A stretch of DNA of 64,000 nt from Aschersonia sp. MBC 622 (GCA_030782805.1 JARJPL010000300.1:1-64000), one strand, 5' to 3'; positions 10,846-20,544 are shown, counted from the first letter of the stretch. A program made the numbers and translations. The notes: generated from the letters alone by a model not told the origin.

Positions 10846-13015
10846 ATGTCCAGCTCCTTTGAAAAGTCTGTCAAGGGCGCCACCAAGATCAAGGTATGTC
10901 GTCATGGGCAGGTCCCCTAAATGTCAGCCCCATCCCGCGTCGTGAGGTTACGAGTTTACGGGCACTCTCCTTCGAGGCCGGGAGACGCAAAGGAGCAGAG
11001 GCTAATGCGCGCATCCGCAGAATGCGCCCCCCAAGGCAAAGTACATTGAGCATCTCCTGATTGCTACGCACTCGGGAGAGGCCGGCGTCGGCGAAGTCTT
11101 TCGGGCCATGCACTACCGCCTCCGGGATTCTACCTGGACCGTTGTGCTCAAGGGCCTCCTGACTGCTCACCTGATGATTCGTGAGGGGGCTCAGGAAGTC
11201 ACTCTCGCCTATCTGTCGAAGCATCGTAATATGCTCGCTATTAGCAGCTTCACCGACGGTGAGTTTGCACCATGGCATTTGGCCGAGAATTCAATGCTAA
11301 CGTGTTTCGCAGCGCAGACACAGGGTCGGAACATTCGGCGCTACGCCAACTACCTCACCGAACGAGCGCGCGCCTATCGCGATACTAAGATTGACTGGGT
11401 CAGGTCCGGCGATGGGCGTCTGGAAAAGCTGAGCGTTGACAAGGGCCTTCTTCGTGAAACGGAGTCGGTACTGCACCAACTGGCAGCTTTGCTCAAGTGT
11501 GATGTAGGTTTAGACAAACGCGCTGCTTCCCAGCAAATAGCTAACGAGATGCAGGTTTTGGACTCGGAAGGCGAAACCGATATAACACTTTCGATCTTCA
11601 AGCTCCTGGTCCTGGATCTACTAAGCCTCTTCCAGTGTCTCAATCAGGGTCTCATTAACATCCTTGGTCGGTTCTTCGAAATGTCGAAGACCGATGCCGA
11701 GCGTGCCATGGAGATTTATCGAAGCTTTTCCAAGTACACCGACTACGTTGTTCAATATCTTTCGGTCGCGCGACAATACGAGTACCGCACTGGTGTCCAG
11801 GTTCCTAAGCTCACACACGCACCAGTCAACCTCGGCCGCCAATTGGAAGACTACCTGAATGATGCCGACTTTGATGTCCATCGCAGACAGTATCTCGCGG
11901 AGCAAGACTTCAAGAAGGGAAGCAAAGACAAGGATGCGTTTGATCTTCCTAAACCACCCCGATCCCCTACGGGCCGAGCAAGCAGTGCGCAAAATTCAAG
12001 CAACCCATTCCCCGCACCGCCCAAGGATGCACCCAAGACGGCAGCCAAGGGTCCTGACCCCGATCTCATTGACTTTTTTGGCTCTATCGAGCAAAATCAA
12101 ACGACTATGCATGTCAACACACCACCCAGTGCGCCAGGTCAGAACATGTTCCAGCCTCCTCAGCAGCCCCAGCAGCTCGAGCTTCAGCCCACGGGATTCG
12201 TCAACCCTGCGGCGAGCTTTCCTCTGGCCAACAATCAATTCCAGCAGCAACAGAACATGTTCCAACAGCCGGCGCAGCAGCAACCCGCACCTCTACAGTC
12301 AAACTTTACCGGTGCCGGCTTTGGCGGCTTCACGCCGCAACCGCAAAACAACTTTCAGCCCGGCTCCTTGGGGCCTATTCCCCAAAACGGGACGGCCAGT
12401 TTTCAGGGCCAGAATTTCATACAGCAGCCTCCGCAGCAGCCACAGATGCCGGGTCAGTTGATGCCCATGCAGACTGGCACCACCAATCCCTTTAGACAAT
12501 CGATGATGATGGCGCAGCCAACCGGCATGCAAAACTTTATGAACCAGCAGCCAATGCAGCAGCAGCAGCAGCAGCAGCCCCAGCCTCAGCCTCAGCCTCA
12601 GCCTCAGCCTCAGCAACCCCAGCAAACAGGCTTTGTCGCTCCTGCTCTGAACCGACAGTCGACAAATCCTTTTGCCAAGTCCGTGTCCCCCACCAACAAC
12701 AACTCGCCGTTCCAGTCGCAGGCGCCCGCTCCGCTGCAAGCCACACCGACAGGTACCAACCCGTTTGCTCGAAACGTGCCTCAGCAGCAGCAAGCTCCTC
12801 CGATGCCCGCCATGCCCGGCCAGCAGCAGCAACAAGCTGGTGCGCTCGCTCCTCAGCCGACCGGCGTCACCAATCCCTTCCGTCAAGGCGACTTCGTAAA
12901 TCACGCGACCGGCATGGGCTGGCAGCACAACCAAACCCCTATTGGCGGCGGCCTCGACCAAATCCAGACCGTGCCCATCTTTCCTCGCCCGGCGCAGCAA
13001 TCTCCTTGGCAGTAA
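10846..13015 (+). CDS. AP180/CALM-type clathrin assembly protein (ANTH domain)
   Basis: Four exons: 10846-10893, 11021-11258, 11313-11503 and 11555-13015 (645 residues). Introns are 127, 54 and 51 bp; the last two are multiples of three without stops, so a continuous frame runs through them. The N terminus (MSSSFEKSVKGATKIKNAPP, then KAKYIEHLLIATHSGE) is the ANTH domain, about residues 1-275, with the lipid-binding Lys cluster and the SKTDAERAMEIYRSF helix. Splicing intron 3 restores the conserved LLKCDVLDSEGETD. The C-terminal half is Gln/Pro-rich and disordered, with NPF motifs (SNPFPAP, TNPFRQS, TNPFAKS, TNPFARN, TNPFRQG) that in this family bind EH-domain proteins of endocytic sites. Yeast counterparts are Yap1801/Yap1802. 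Role: adaptor linking PI(4,5)P2 membrane, clathrin and Eps15-like proteins. CAG and CCTCAG tracts near 12557-12616 encode PQ repeats likely to vary in length. Confidence 0.93.
12557..12616 (+). repeat. CAG and CCTCAG coding microsatellite
   Basis: A run of CAG triplets followed by CCTCAG hexamers inside the AP180 gene. It encodes polyglutamine then (PQ)n in the disordered tail. Confidence 0.85.
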
Positions 13016-13520
13016 TACGACAGTCTATCTCACACTCGCTACAATCAATACTGTTAATTTTTTTTTCCTATTGTCAAACAGCGCGGCGTTTCTGCTTTTT
13101 CCTGTATTTTTGCATATACGGCTGATGGAACTGGTGAGAGGGCGATGTTCCAATTGTGCCCAGGGAAGAATGAAAGAGGAGGCAGCAGGCTGCGTGTGGT
13201 GTGAATCTGGAACTTGCTCGATGGAGGTTGACAAGGAAACAAGACGAGAGATAATGTATGTTTAGCGTTTGAATATAGTCTATCAGGAATATAACTACCT
13301 ATGCGTCACGTTTAGACATAGCGGGAGAATGTAGTAAATGTGTATAGTGATAGATTATTATCATTCAACTTTTTGTCATGTAGCAAGCCACTTTGCACCA
13401 AAAAACGAAGATGCTCAAAACGCCAGTCTCTAGTATACTTGGTTTTCCAAACACGCCCTAAAACGCCAAAATATGCAATATGCGAAATCTGCCCGGTAAA
13501 ATATGGTGATCCTTTACTCG
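13016..13520. other. Tail-to-tail 3' UTR spacer
   Basis: 505 bases between the stops of the AP180 gene (+) and tfb3 (-). No coding signal beyond short frames; expected to hold both 3' UTRs. Confidence 0.5.
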
Positions 13521-14621
13521 TCACGACGAGTCATCCATATCTACAGCACCACCACCACCACCACCACCACCAGCCGCGGCCTTTTTGCCCACCCTGTCCT
13601 TTTCCTCATCCACAAAGACGCCGAGGCCCGAAAAGGCCTCGAACAGTGCCCTCGTCAGGTACTCGTCCGGGCTGTAGCCGCCGACCGTGTAGTCGTGCTT
13701 GGTCCGGGTCACGTCGAGCCACTCGCTGCTATACTCGGCCAGCCGCTGCGGCGCGAGGTCGACACGCTGCGGTGCGAGGTCCAGCCCGCCATACGGATCG
13801 TAGGGTTTGTTGCTCGCGGCCGCCGCGTCGGCCGCCGCTGCCTTTTTATCACGCAGACCGCGGATGGACAGCGCCGAGGCCGGATCCAGCGCCGCCGCCG
13901 CCGCCGCGCCGCGACCCAGCTGGTTCTGGCCGCCGCGCTTCTTGAGGATGACCTTGTTCACGACCTCGGTCGCGTGGCCGACATCGGCGCTCTGCAGCGA
14001 GTCAAGCATCTCCTCGCGGAACCGCGCCGCCGTGGCCTTTTCGTCGGCCTCTTCCCGCAGATCCTGCAGCCGCCGCTGCCGCGCCGTCTCCTGCTCCGCC
14101 GCCAGCCGCTTCTGTCGGGCCTCGTCCGACTCCTTGGCGAGCCTGCGGTTGCGTTCAATCTCAGCCTTGTGCTGGGCTTCCCAGTCGGCGAGGCGCGCCT
14201 CGGCCCGCACGCGCGCCGCCTCGGGCCCGTTGACGAGATCGTCCGTCAGGCACTCAACCATGTACAGGTAGTCGTTGTAGTTGTCGAGCGATTCAAAGTC
14301 GTCCTCGACATTGTTGAAGACGGTGGCAACGCGCCGCCGGATGTCGACCTCGCGCTCGACGGCCAGGTCCCCAAAGTACGCCGTCTTGAAGCCGCGCAGG
14401 CGCAGCGTCTTGTGGCACCCCGCGTAGGGGCACTGGTTGGGGCCGTCCTTGAAGATGCGCTCCACGCACGTCTTGCACATGCGGTGGTAGCACTCGGTGT
14501 TGATGCGGAATTCCATGTCCTTGTTGAAGTAGCGCGTCGTTTTGCACACCGGGCACGCCTCGTCGTCGTCGCCCGCGGGTGGCAACCCGTTGCCATTAGA
14601 CTGCCGCAGCGACACGGCCAT
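13521..14621 (-). CDS. tfb3: TFIIH/CAK assembly factor Tfb3 (MAT1), RING finger
   Basis: An intronless 366-residue protein. The N-terminal C3HC4 RING is complete: Cys23, Cys26, Cys44, His46, Cys49, Cys52, Cys64 and Cys69, in the MAT1-type order CPVC...CYHRMC..C...CPY..C. It is followed by the diagnostic GFKTAYFGDLAVEREVDIRR region, the YNDYLYMVE segment, and a long Arg/Glu-rich coiled coil (about residues 150-225). The C-terminal part is the predicted CDK7/cyclin H-binding region. Role: bridges core TFIIH to the CDK-activating kinase in transcription initiation and nucleotide excision repair. The tail ends in a glycine run encoded by a (CCA)n tract near 13548-13571, then VDMDDSS. Tail-to-tail with the AP180 gene, head-to-head with nudC. 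A second TFIIH subunit gene, tfb5, lies 11 kb away. Confidence 0.94.
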   Translation of the reverse strand: MAVSLRQSNGNGLPPAGDDDEACPVCKTTRYFNKDMEFRINTECYHRMCKTCVERIFKDGPNQCPYAGCHKTLRLRGFKTAYFGDLAVEREVDIRRRVATVFNNVEDDFESLDNYNDYLYMVECLTDDLVNGPEAARVRAEARLADWEAQHKAEIERNRRLAKESDEARQKRLAAEQETARQRRLQDLREEADEKATAARFREEMLDSLQSADVGHATEVVNKVILKKRGGQNQLGRGAAAAAALDPASALSIRGLRDKKAAAADAAAASNKPYDPYGGLDLAPQRVDLAPQRLAEYSSEWLDVTRTKHDYTVGGYSPDEYLTRALFEAFSGLGVFVDEEKDRVGKKAAAGGGGGGGGAVDMDDSS

Positions 14622-15303
14622 GGTTCCTTGAAATTGTAGCGGTTTAAATGTTCGAGAGAGGTAAAAAGCCCGACTTCAGTGTTTTGAGAGTTTTGGCAAC
14701 GCGTCCTGTATAATCGAGGACCAGCACGGCTGCGATCGTCTCGCCGTGGTCGGTAGTTGTTGGAGGTTCGGAAGCAAGCTTGAGGCTGAGGTGCACAGGC
14801 AGACTTCTGGTCCACTTTTGCCACGCCAGGTTTACGACCACCACGAACGGTTCGGTGTCGTGGTGTATACTGCATAGCGATGTGTACATCAATCTTTCAT
14901 GTCGAAAATCCGTTTTATTCAATGCTAGCTAGCATAAGTTCCTTTTCAATAAAGTGTTACATACTCAGCATACATATTATGGCACCTTAGCAAATATGGC
15001 ACTTGCTTGTAAGCTGTTCTGAGCTATAAAAAACAAAAAACACAATCATCATGCCCGAGAATTGGTGGTTCTTTTCGGAGTCGTCCTTCCAGCAGTGACC
15101 AGATTAACAGGCATTCTATTTTTAACCATCATAACTCATTTCAACATAAAATCGTATAGTGCCATCATCCATGCTACAGCTGCAGCCTGTGCTGCTATAT
15201 TGGTAGCGCGGGTTGTGGGGTCGCTGCCCCTCCAAGATCTCGAGCTTTCCAGCTTCGACTGCCTTCCACTTGCACCCCTCAACTAAGCAGCAACTTTACA
15301 AGC
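14622..15303. other. Divergent promoter of tfb3 and nudC
   Basis: 682 bases with no coding signal. A TATAAA string at 15025-15030 is on the nudC side, about 280 bases before its start codon. No other regulatory site can be assigned. Confidence 0.4.
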
Positions 15304-16002
15304 ATGGCAGACAAAGGTGCGCCACGTAACCCTTTTGTGTCCGCGCAAGGCTAATGCCACCGAATACATCTCGAAATAAATACTAATGCAAATGGCAGAA
15401 CCCTCGCCGGCCGAAGACGCCGCCGCTCGCGCCCGTGAGCTCGAAGAGCAGGCCACCCTGCCATACAAGTGGACGCAAACCATCGGCGAGCTCGACATCA
15501 ACTTCATTGTTCCCGGAAACATGAAGTCACGCGACCTCGTGGTTGACATCCAGAAGCTCAAGCTCACTGCCGGTATCAAGGGCCAGGAGCCCATCGTCAA
15601 CGTGCGCCGCCTCTCCGCTGAAACCTCTGCTTCTGTACTGACTCTTGATAGGGCGACCTGCCTCACGCTATTCGCGTAGACGAATCGACCTGGACGCTCT
15701 CCACCAACGCGGACGGGACCAAGACGGTCGAGATCCACCTCGACAAGGTCAACAAGATGGAGTGGTGGGCACACGTCGTGACCGGCGCCCCCAAGATTGA
15801 CGTGACCAAGATCCAACCCGAAAACTCCAAGCTGTCCGACCTCGACGGCCAGACACGCGGCATGGTCGAAAAGATGATGTTCGATCAGCGACAAAAGGAG
15901 CAGGGCCTGCCCAGTTCCGACGAGCAGAAGAAGGCTGATATCCTGAAGAAGTTCCAGGAGCAGCATCCCGAGATGGATTTTAGCAAGGCCAAGATGTCCT
16001 AG
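15304..16002 (+). CDS. nudC: Nuclear movement protein NudC (CS domain)
   Basis: Three exons: 15304-15316, 15399-15601 and 15652-16002 (188 residues). The first exon is only 13 bases (MADK plus one base); the 82-bp intron with TACTAAT branch joins it to EPSPAEDAAARAREL. Intron 2 (50 bp, TACTGAC branch, GATAG) restores the family sequence from IKGQEPIVN to GDLPHAIRVDESTWTL. The CS/p23-like beta-sandwich covers roughly residues 24-115: PYKWTQTIGELDINF, then a WTL strand and MEWWAHVVTGAPKID. The conserved NudC C-terminal helix follows (LDGQTRGMVEKMMFDQRQK, HPEMDFSKAK). Role: Hsp90/dynein-related co-chaperone required for nuclear migration and colony growth in Aspergillus. An in-frame ATG at 15392 sits inside intron 1 and would give a leader lacking MADK; the spliced start matches the family better. 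Confidence 0.93.
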
Positions 16003-16062
16003 TTGATGTGGTCAATTTGGCATAGCAGGCGTTTCAATAAATATACCAAATTTCTGTTGAAA

Positions 16063-18293
16063 TCATCTAGACTCGAGCACTGCGGCAGCGCGTTCCAAAA
16101 AGGCATTGAAGTCTTGAATCTGATGTAGAAGGCCACCGGTCGGGCCGTTGCTGCTCGTCTGTTCTGCCACCTGGGAGATGATGAGCTCTAAATTGCCAAG
16201 CTCAGCTTCTTTGCGGGCGCGCGATGATAATTCAGCGGCGTCTCGACCCCGCTCGACGGCTAGGTCAATGTCGTGCATGAGGTTCGAAGCATTCAAGCGA
16301 TGCTGTGCAACTCTTTAGTGTGATTCCGGTAGATTTTATGTAGTCGATGCATACCTTGGAGTCGCTGCCATCTCTTTCGCTGCGAGTGCGAACGCCGTCC
16401 ATGCGGAGGGCGACTTGCTCCTTTTCGGCCTTGAGACGAAGAATTTCTTTTCGTAGCACAAGCTTCTGTTTCTGCACATGCCGAATTCGTTTCCGCAGCG
16501 AGTACCAATGATTCAAGTAGATGGACTAGCGAGCTGTAAGCAAAAGAGTCGACGGAGACTGTGCGGGCGAGGTGCACATACATGCTGCAGCAGCTGGGCG
16601 CTGACTTCCTCGCGAAAGGCCTCTATGGCGCGCATCTTTATGCGGCAGTCCCTCTTTTTTTCTTCGTCCTGCGTCTCCTGGCGCAGATACTCGTACTTTC
16701 CTAGCGTCGTGGCGATGACCTCCTCGCAGACCTGGGCAAATACATCGACGACCGTCTCGCTGTTGCGGTTGGTGAGCGCCATCTCGCCCTGGGCCTCCTC
16801 GTCGCTCTCGGCATCGGGGCCGTTGACGAAGCGCTGCACCGTAATATCAATGACACCGTCATCGGCGCTGCCCGCGCGGGCACTGCTGGCGCGCTGCGCA
16901 GGCTCTTTGCGTGGGCGACTGGATTTCTTATTCTGGCCTTCGGCCGCATGACGCCGCTTGGGCTGGCGCTGCACCGCTGGCTCTCTACGTGACTGCGTAC
17001 GAGGCCGTTTGGGTGCCGGGTGTTCCTCGGCGGGCTCGGCGGGCTCGGCGTCGGATTCTTCGGAGCCAAGCTCCGGGGACGGCTGGAAGCTCACGCGGGG
17101 TCTCTTTTGGCCGATGATGGCAGCCGCGGCCCGATCACCAATTTCTTCGGCTTCGTCTTCCCCGGCGGATGGGGGTTCAGGAACGGGGCTCCTCGCGGGC
17201 GAAGTCCTTTGTGCTGGTCGAGGCACTCTTGGTGGTGGCATCAGCTGCGCATCATCGGATTCGCCTGGGGATTCGGTCCCGGATGGCACAGCTGGGCTAG
17301 GGGGTTTTCGCGGTGAGGTTGGAGCCTGACTATGACGAGAGGGTTGATTGAGAGACGGCAGGGAAATGGGCTGGATGGGATCCGACTCTAACGCAATCCT
17401 CATGCGAGTCGAGTTTGCCGAGGCTTCTTGCACGGGGACTCGACGACGGTGTCCACTACCGGGGGCGTGGATCGGGCTCTCGGTGACTTCTTCATCGTAT
17501 GGCGCTGGCGGTCGAGGGCTGGATCGAGGAACTTGCGTTCTATTCGAAGAGGCCGCCGGCTGATTTGGCTCGGAAGGGGCAAACGGCGTCCCTGGGCTAT
17601 AGCGAACTTCGGCGCTTGGTCGAGTCGCGGGTAGAGGTGAGCTGGGTTGGGCAAACGGCTCGCCGATGCCCTCGATATCGAGGTTGAAGTCGTCGCTTCC
17701 GACATCTGCTCGACTGGGATGAAATTAGAGGATGTGTGGGACAAAGTCACTATGAGATGGCTTACCCAGCGCCGCGAAGACGTTCATTCAGCCGTTGAGC
17801 GCGGTCTTGCGGTTGTTGGTCAGGCTCCTCGTTTCCAGCCTCGGCTTGACTATGAGTGAGGTTAGAACGTGTGTGGAACAGTGACCGTGAGATGACGTAC
17901 GCAGAGCCGCGATGAGGTTCGTCTAAACGCTGCTCGCGGTCTTGTGGTTCCTGATCAAGATTGAAGCTCTCGTTTCCGACATCTGCTCGACTGATACTGA
18001 GGTTAGAACATGCATACATTGAAAGCAGAATGACGTACCCGGCTCCGCGAAGACGTTCATTCAGCCGTTCAGCGCGGTCCTGTAGTTGCGGATCAAGGTT
18101 GAACTCGTCGCTTGTGACATTTGCTCGACTGCGAGTGAGGTTAGAAAGTGCACGGGCATAGTGGCTGTCGAAAGAAAATACGTACCCAGCACCGCGAAGA
18201 CGTTGATTCAAGCGCTGAGCGCGATCTTGAGGGCGACCAAAATTTAGTACTATGACCTCGAACAAGATGAGGCTATGACAAACCTGTCTCCAT
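16063..18293 (-). CDS. CENP-U/Ame1-like inner kinetochore protein with duplicated N-terminal exons
   Basis: Eight predicted exons: 18284-18293, 18186-18225, 18039-18128, 17901-17990, 17766-17849, 16582-17713, 16355-16525 and 16063-16302 (618 residues). Introns are 48-58 bp with usual signals. The N terminus is METDRAQRLNQRLRGAG, then three 28-30-residue repeats, each encoded by its own exon, then FNLDIEGIGEPF, a long acidic/Pro-rich disordered region, and a conserved C-terminal region (ITVQRFVNG, VVDVFAQVCEEVI, MRAIEAFREEVSAQLLQH). A coiled coil follows (SLRKRIRHVQKQKLVLRKEI, then EQVALRMDGVR) with a last helix MHDIDLAVERG. The C-terminal half fits the fungal CENP-U/Ame1 (Mis17-related) family of the COMA/CCAN complex. 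Yeast Ame1 uses its extreme N terminus to dock the Mis12 complex, so the repeated motif may be that site. The gene is only 60 bases from nudC, tail to tail. Family call moderate; exon structure well supported by phase and frame. Confidence 0.7.
17714..18225 (-). repeat. Tandem exon-intron unit duplication in the CENP-U-like gene
   Basis: Three successive units of about 135-147 bp, each an exon of 84-90 bp plus a following intron of 48-52 bp. Exons 3 (18039-18128), 4 (17901-17990) and 5 (17766-17849) align along their length. Introns 2-4 share a TTCTAACCTCA block at the branch region, and intron 5 has a diverged version. All junctions are phase 2, so copy number can change without losing frame. 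Each exon begins like exon 6 (RADVGSDDFNLD) and ends like exon 2 (DRAQRLNQRLRGAG). Confidence 0.88.
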
Positions 18294-19408
18294 GGTAGCA
18301 GACGAGTCAGGCGAGACTCATTACGTGATGAGCATCCGGAAAAGTGGCGGGGGTTGTTCGGTGCTGGGTTCTGTTGGCGATGGCACTTTGTGAGACGCGC
18401 TTGGGATGGATCAAGATGAAGTGACGCGTTTATTGAGCCAGGGCGGCCAGTGAAGGCTCCAGCGCGGCCGTTTGGTGGACCAGACAGTACAGTGCCTTAA
18501 TTGCTCACTGAGACGGGGCTTGTTGCTGTGGGCCTTGCAGGCAGCAACCACTAAAGAGTGTACTAGATCACAAAACACTAGCGGACAATGATGAAAGGTG
18601 GTACAACAAGCCTCGCGAGAGCTTCATATGAAGGGATTTTTTTTGGAATATGGCAAAATTTTGCATTGTCTGTTGATGTGGGAGTTGGGAAGTATACATA
18701 GAGCTGCCGAGCTCGTATGTTTCAAGCTTCGTCGCAGGCCGGACGGCTCAAGACTGTATGTGCAGTTTATTCCGGGCCTTGAGCCTGCGACTTTTATGGC
18801 GGGTGTCTTTGATATCCTCGCGCAACTGATGGAGGTCGAGATGGAGGAATTCCAGTACCACCTGAAGAGGAACTTGGAGGACAATATGTTGGTGGATCAG
18901 TACATGAGGTTCCACGAGAAGTATCAATACTTTATAGTACGAATTAAATATTCGTGATTGACTTGTCTCAGACTTACAAGAGGGAGAGGTTTGAGAGGGT
19001 ATTGTACCCCCAGGACTTACGTATGCCCGGTCGAGCTATCCACCCAACAAGGTACATGTACTTGCCTGCAGCTGGCCTGCATCTGTGCCGTCACCACTAT
19101 AACCTTGCCCCGATTCACGGCCACGCCCAGCTGGGCGCTCAGCTGGGCCTTCCCCCGGCCCCCACCCTGCCAACCAGCCCTCGCTGCCAACGTCGCCTCT
19201 TTCATGACACCAAAGCTAGCTGTCGCAGGTGACACAGCTGTCCTCTCTCCTCATCCATCGCCATCCCCTGCTGTTGCGCATCTTTGATCCGTCTGGACCT
19301 GGCCATCTTGACCATCCAGTATCTGCATCATCTTGCACAACTCACAGTGCCCTCTTCGCCTCGACATCTCCCTCGCTGTGCGCACACCGACGCCCCAACC
19401 TCTCCATC
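18294..19408. other. Divergent promoter region of CENP-U-like and erd2 genes
   Basis: 1.1 kb between divergent genes. Apart from the orphan frame at 18628-18957 it holds nothing recognisable. The stretch 19200-19400 before erd2 is C/T-rich, as is common for fungal 5' leaders. Confidence 0.4.
18628..18957 (+). CDS. Orphan open frame, uncertain
   Basis: 109 codons from the first in-frame ATG, opening MKGFFLEYGKILHCLL and containing RRRPDGSRLYVQFIPG and a helical acidic stretch (LMEVEMEEFQYHLKRNLEDN). Its amino-acid composition is protein-like, with balanced charges and amphipathic segments. However, I recognise no family, it lies in a promoter region, and nothing shows it is expressed. It could be a relic of a former gene or chance. 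Confidence 0.2.
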   Translation: MKGFFLEYGKILHCLLMWELGSIHRAAELVCFKLRRRPDGSRLYVQFIPGLEPATFMAGVFDILAQLMEVEMEEFQYHLKRNLEDNMLVDQYMRFHEKYQYFIVRIKYS

Positions 19409-20544
19409 ATGGGTGCCTGGAACGCAAGTCGCTTCCAACCAGACGGTCAATCACCACTTCTTCCTGCTAATAATTTCTTGTAGATTTTTCGCATCCTGGG
19501 CGACTTGAGCCACATGGCGTCGAAAGGAATCCTCATCTTTGCCATTCACAACAATCGCAGCGCCGAAGGCGTCTCTCTCATTACGCAGATTCTCTACGCC
19601 CTTGTCTTTTGCACCCGATACCTCGACCTCTTTCGCACAACTTCAGCATGGAACGTCATCTTCAAAATCGTCTACATTTTGACTTCATTCTACATTCTCG
19701 GCGTTATGCAATGGGTCTTTCCTCGCTCCCGCGAAAGAGAGCTGTCCTGGAAGCTCGGTGCCATAATCCTCGGTGGCTCTGCTGCTCTGTCCCCATTCGT
19801 TATGCTTGCCTTGATGGCTAAGGATAAATGGGGCTTTTTTTCAGTAAGTCAAAAAAGTCGACATGGCGTTGACAAAACTGACAATCTGCGCAGTGGATGT
19901 GGTCTTTTTCCGAGATTCTCGAGTCTGTCTGTGTCCTTCCCCAGCTTCTCCTGCTCCGCCAAACGACTGTCCCTACCGTTATCGACTCGTTCTACCTCGT
20001 TGCGCTCGGCTCCTACCGAGCCCTATACTGCCTTAACTGGTTCCTGCGCATGTTTGACGACCACAAGCCAGAGGCTATTTCAGTCATTTTTGGCATTATT
20101 CAAACCGCTCTCTACGCCGATTTCGCTTGGGTCTACTACACTCGCCAGCGCGTAAAGCTGCGCGGTGGCGGCGTTGTAGATGCCGACGACTTGCGCAATG
20201 GCTGGCTAGTCCAGCGCATCTTTGGCCGTACTCTCGGCCAACACAACGAAGAGCACGACGAGGAGGCTGGTCTCAACAATGACGAGCAGCGCGGCGGCCG
20301 GCCCAAGTGGGGATCCCGTGGCATCTCAGTCAGCGCCGACGAGGGCGTCTTTGAAGACGAGGAGCATGGAGAGGGCTCCCAGGGGTTGGATGACGCCGTG
20401 GATCCTGATGCCAAGATGCAGGATCCTGATGACCTTGCCAAAGCGCTCGACGACGATGATGAAGCTGAGGATGCACCTCTTCGCGGACAGTCATCCAGCC
20501 AAACGCCAGCTGGTATCCGTGGGGGTGATGAGTGGAGAGATTAA
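19409..20544 (+). CDS. erd2: ER lumen protein-retaining (H/KDEL) receptor with acidic C-terminal extension
   Basis: Three exons: 19409-19423, 19484-19843 and 19894-20544 (341 residues). Exon 1 encodes MGAWN and the protein continues IFRILGDLSHMASKGILIFA, the canonical ERD2 start. Intron 1 (19424-19483) has a GC donor (GCAAGT), a GCTAATAA branch and TTGTAG acceptor; intron 2 is GTAAGT...GCGCAG. The seven-helix receptor spans about residues 5-215 with NRSAEGVSLITQ, YALVFCTRYLDLF and VFPRSRERELSWKLGA, all family signatures. About 110 residues then extend past the usual end of yeast or animal ERD2 (about 215-220), rich in Asp/Glu. Role: retrieves escaped ER-resident proteins from the Golgi. Tail-to-tail with the membrane-protein gene at 21065. 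Confidence 0.95.
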
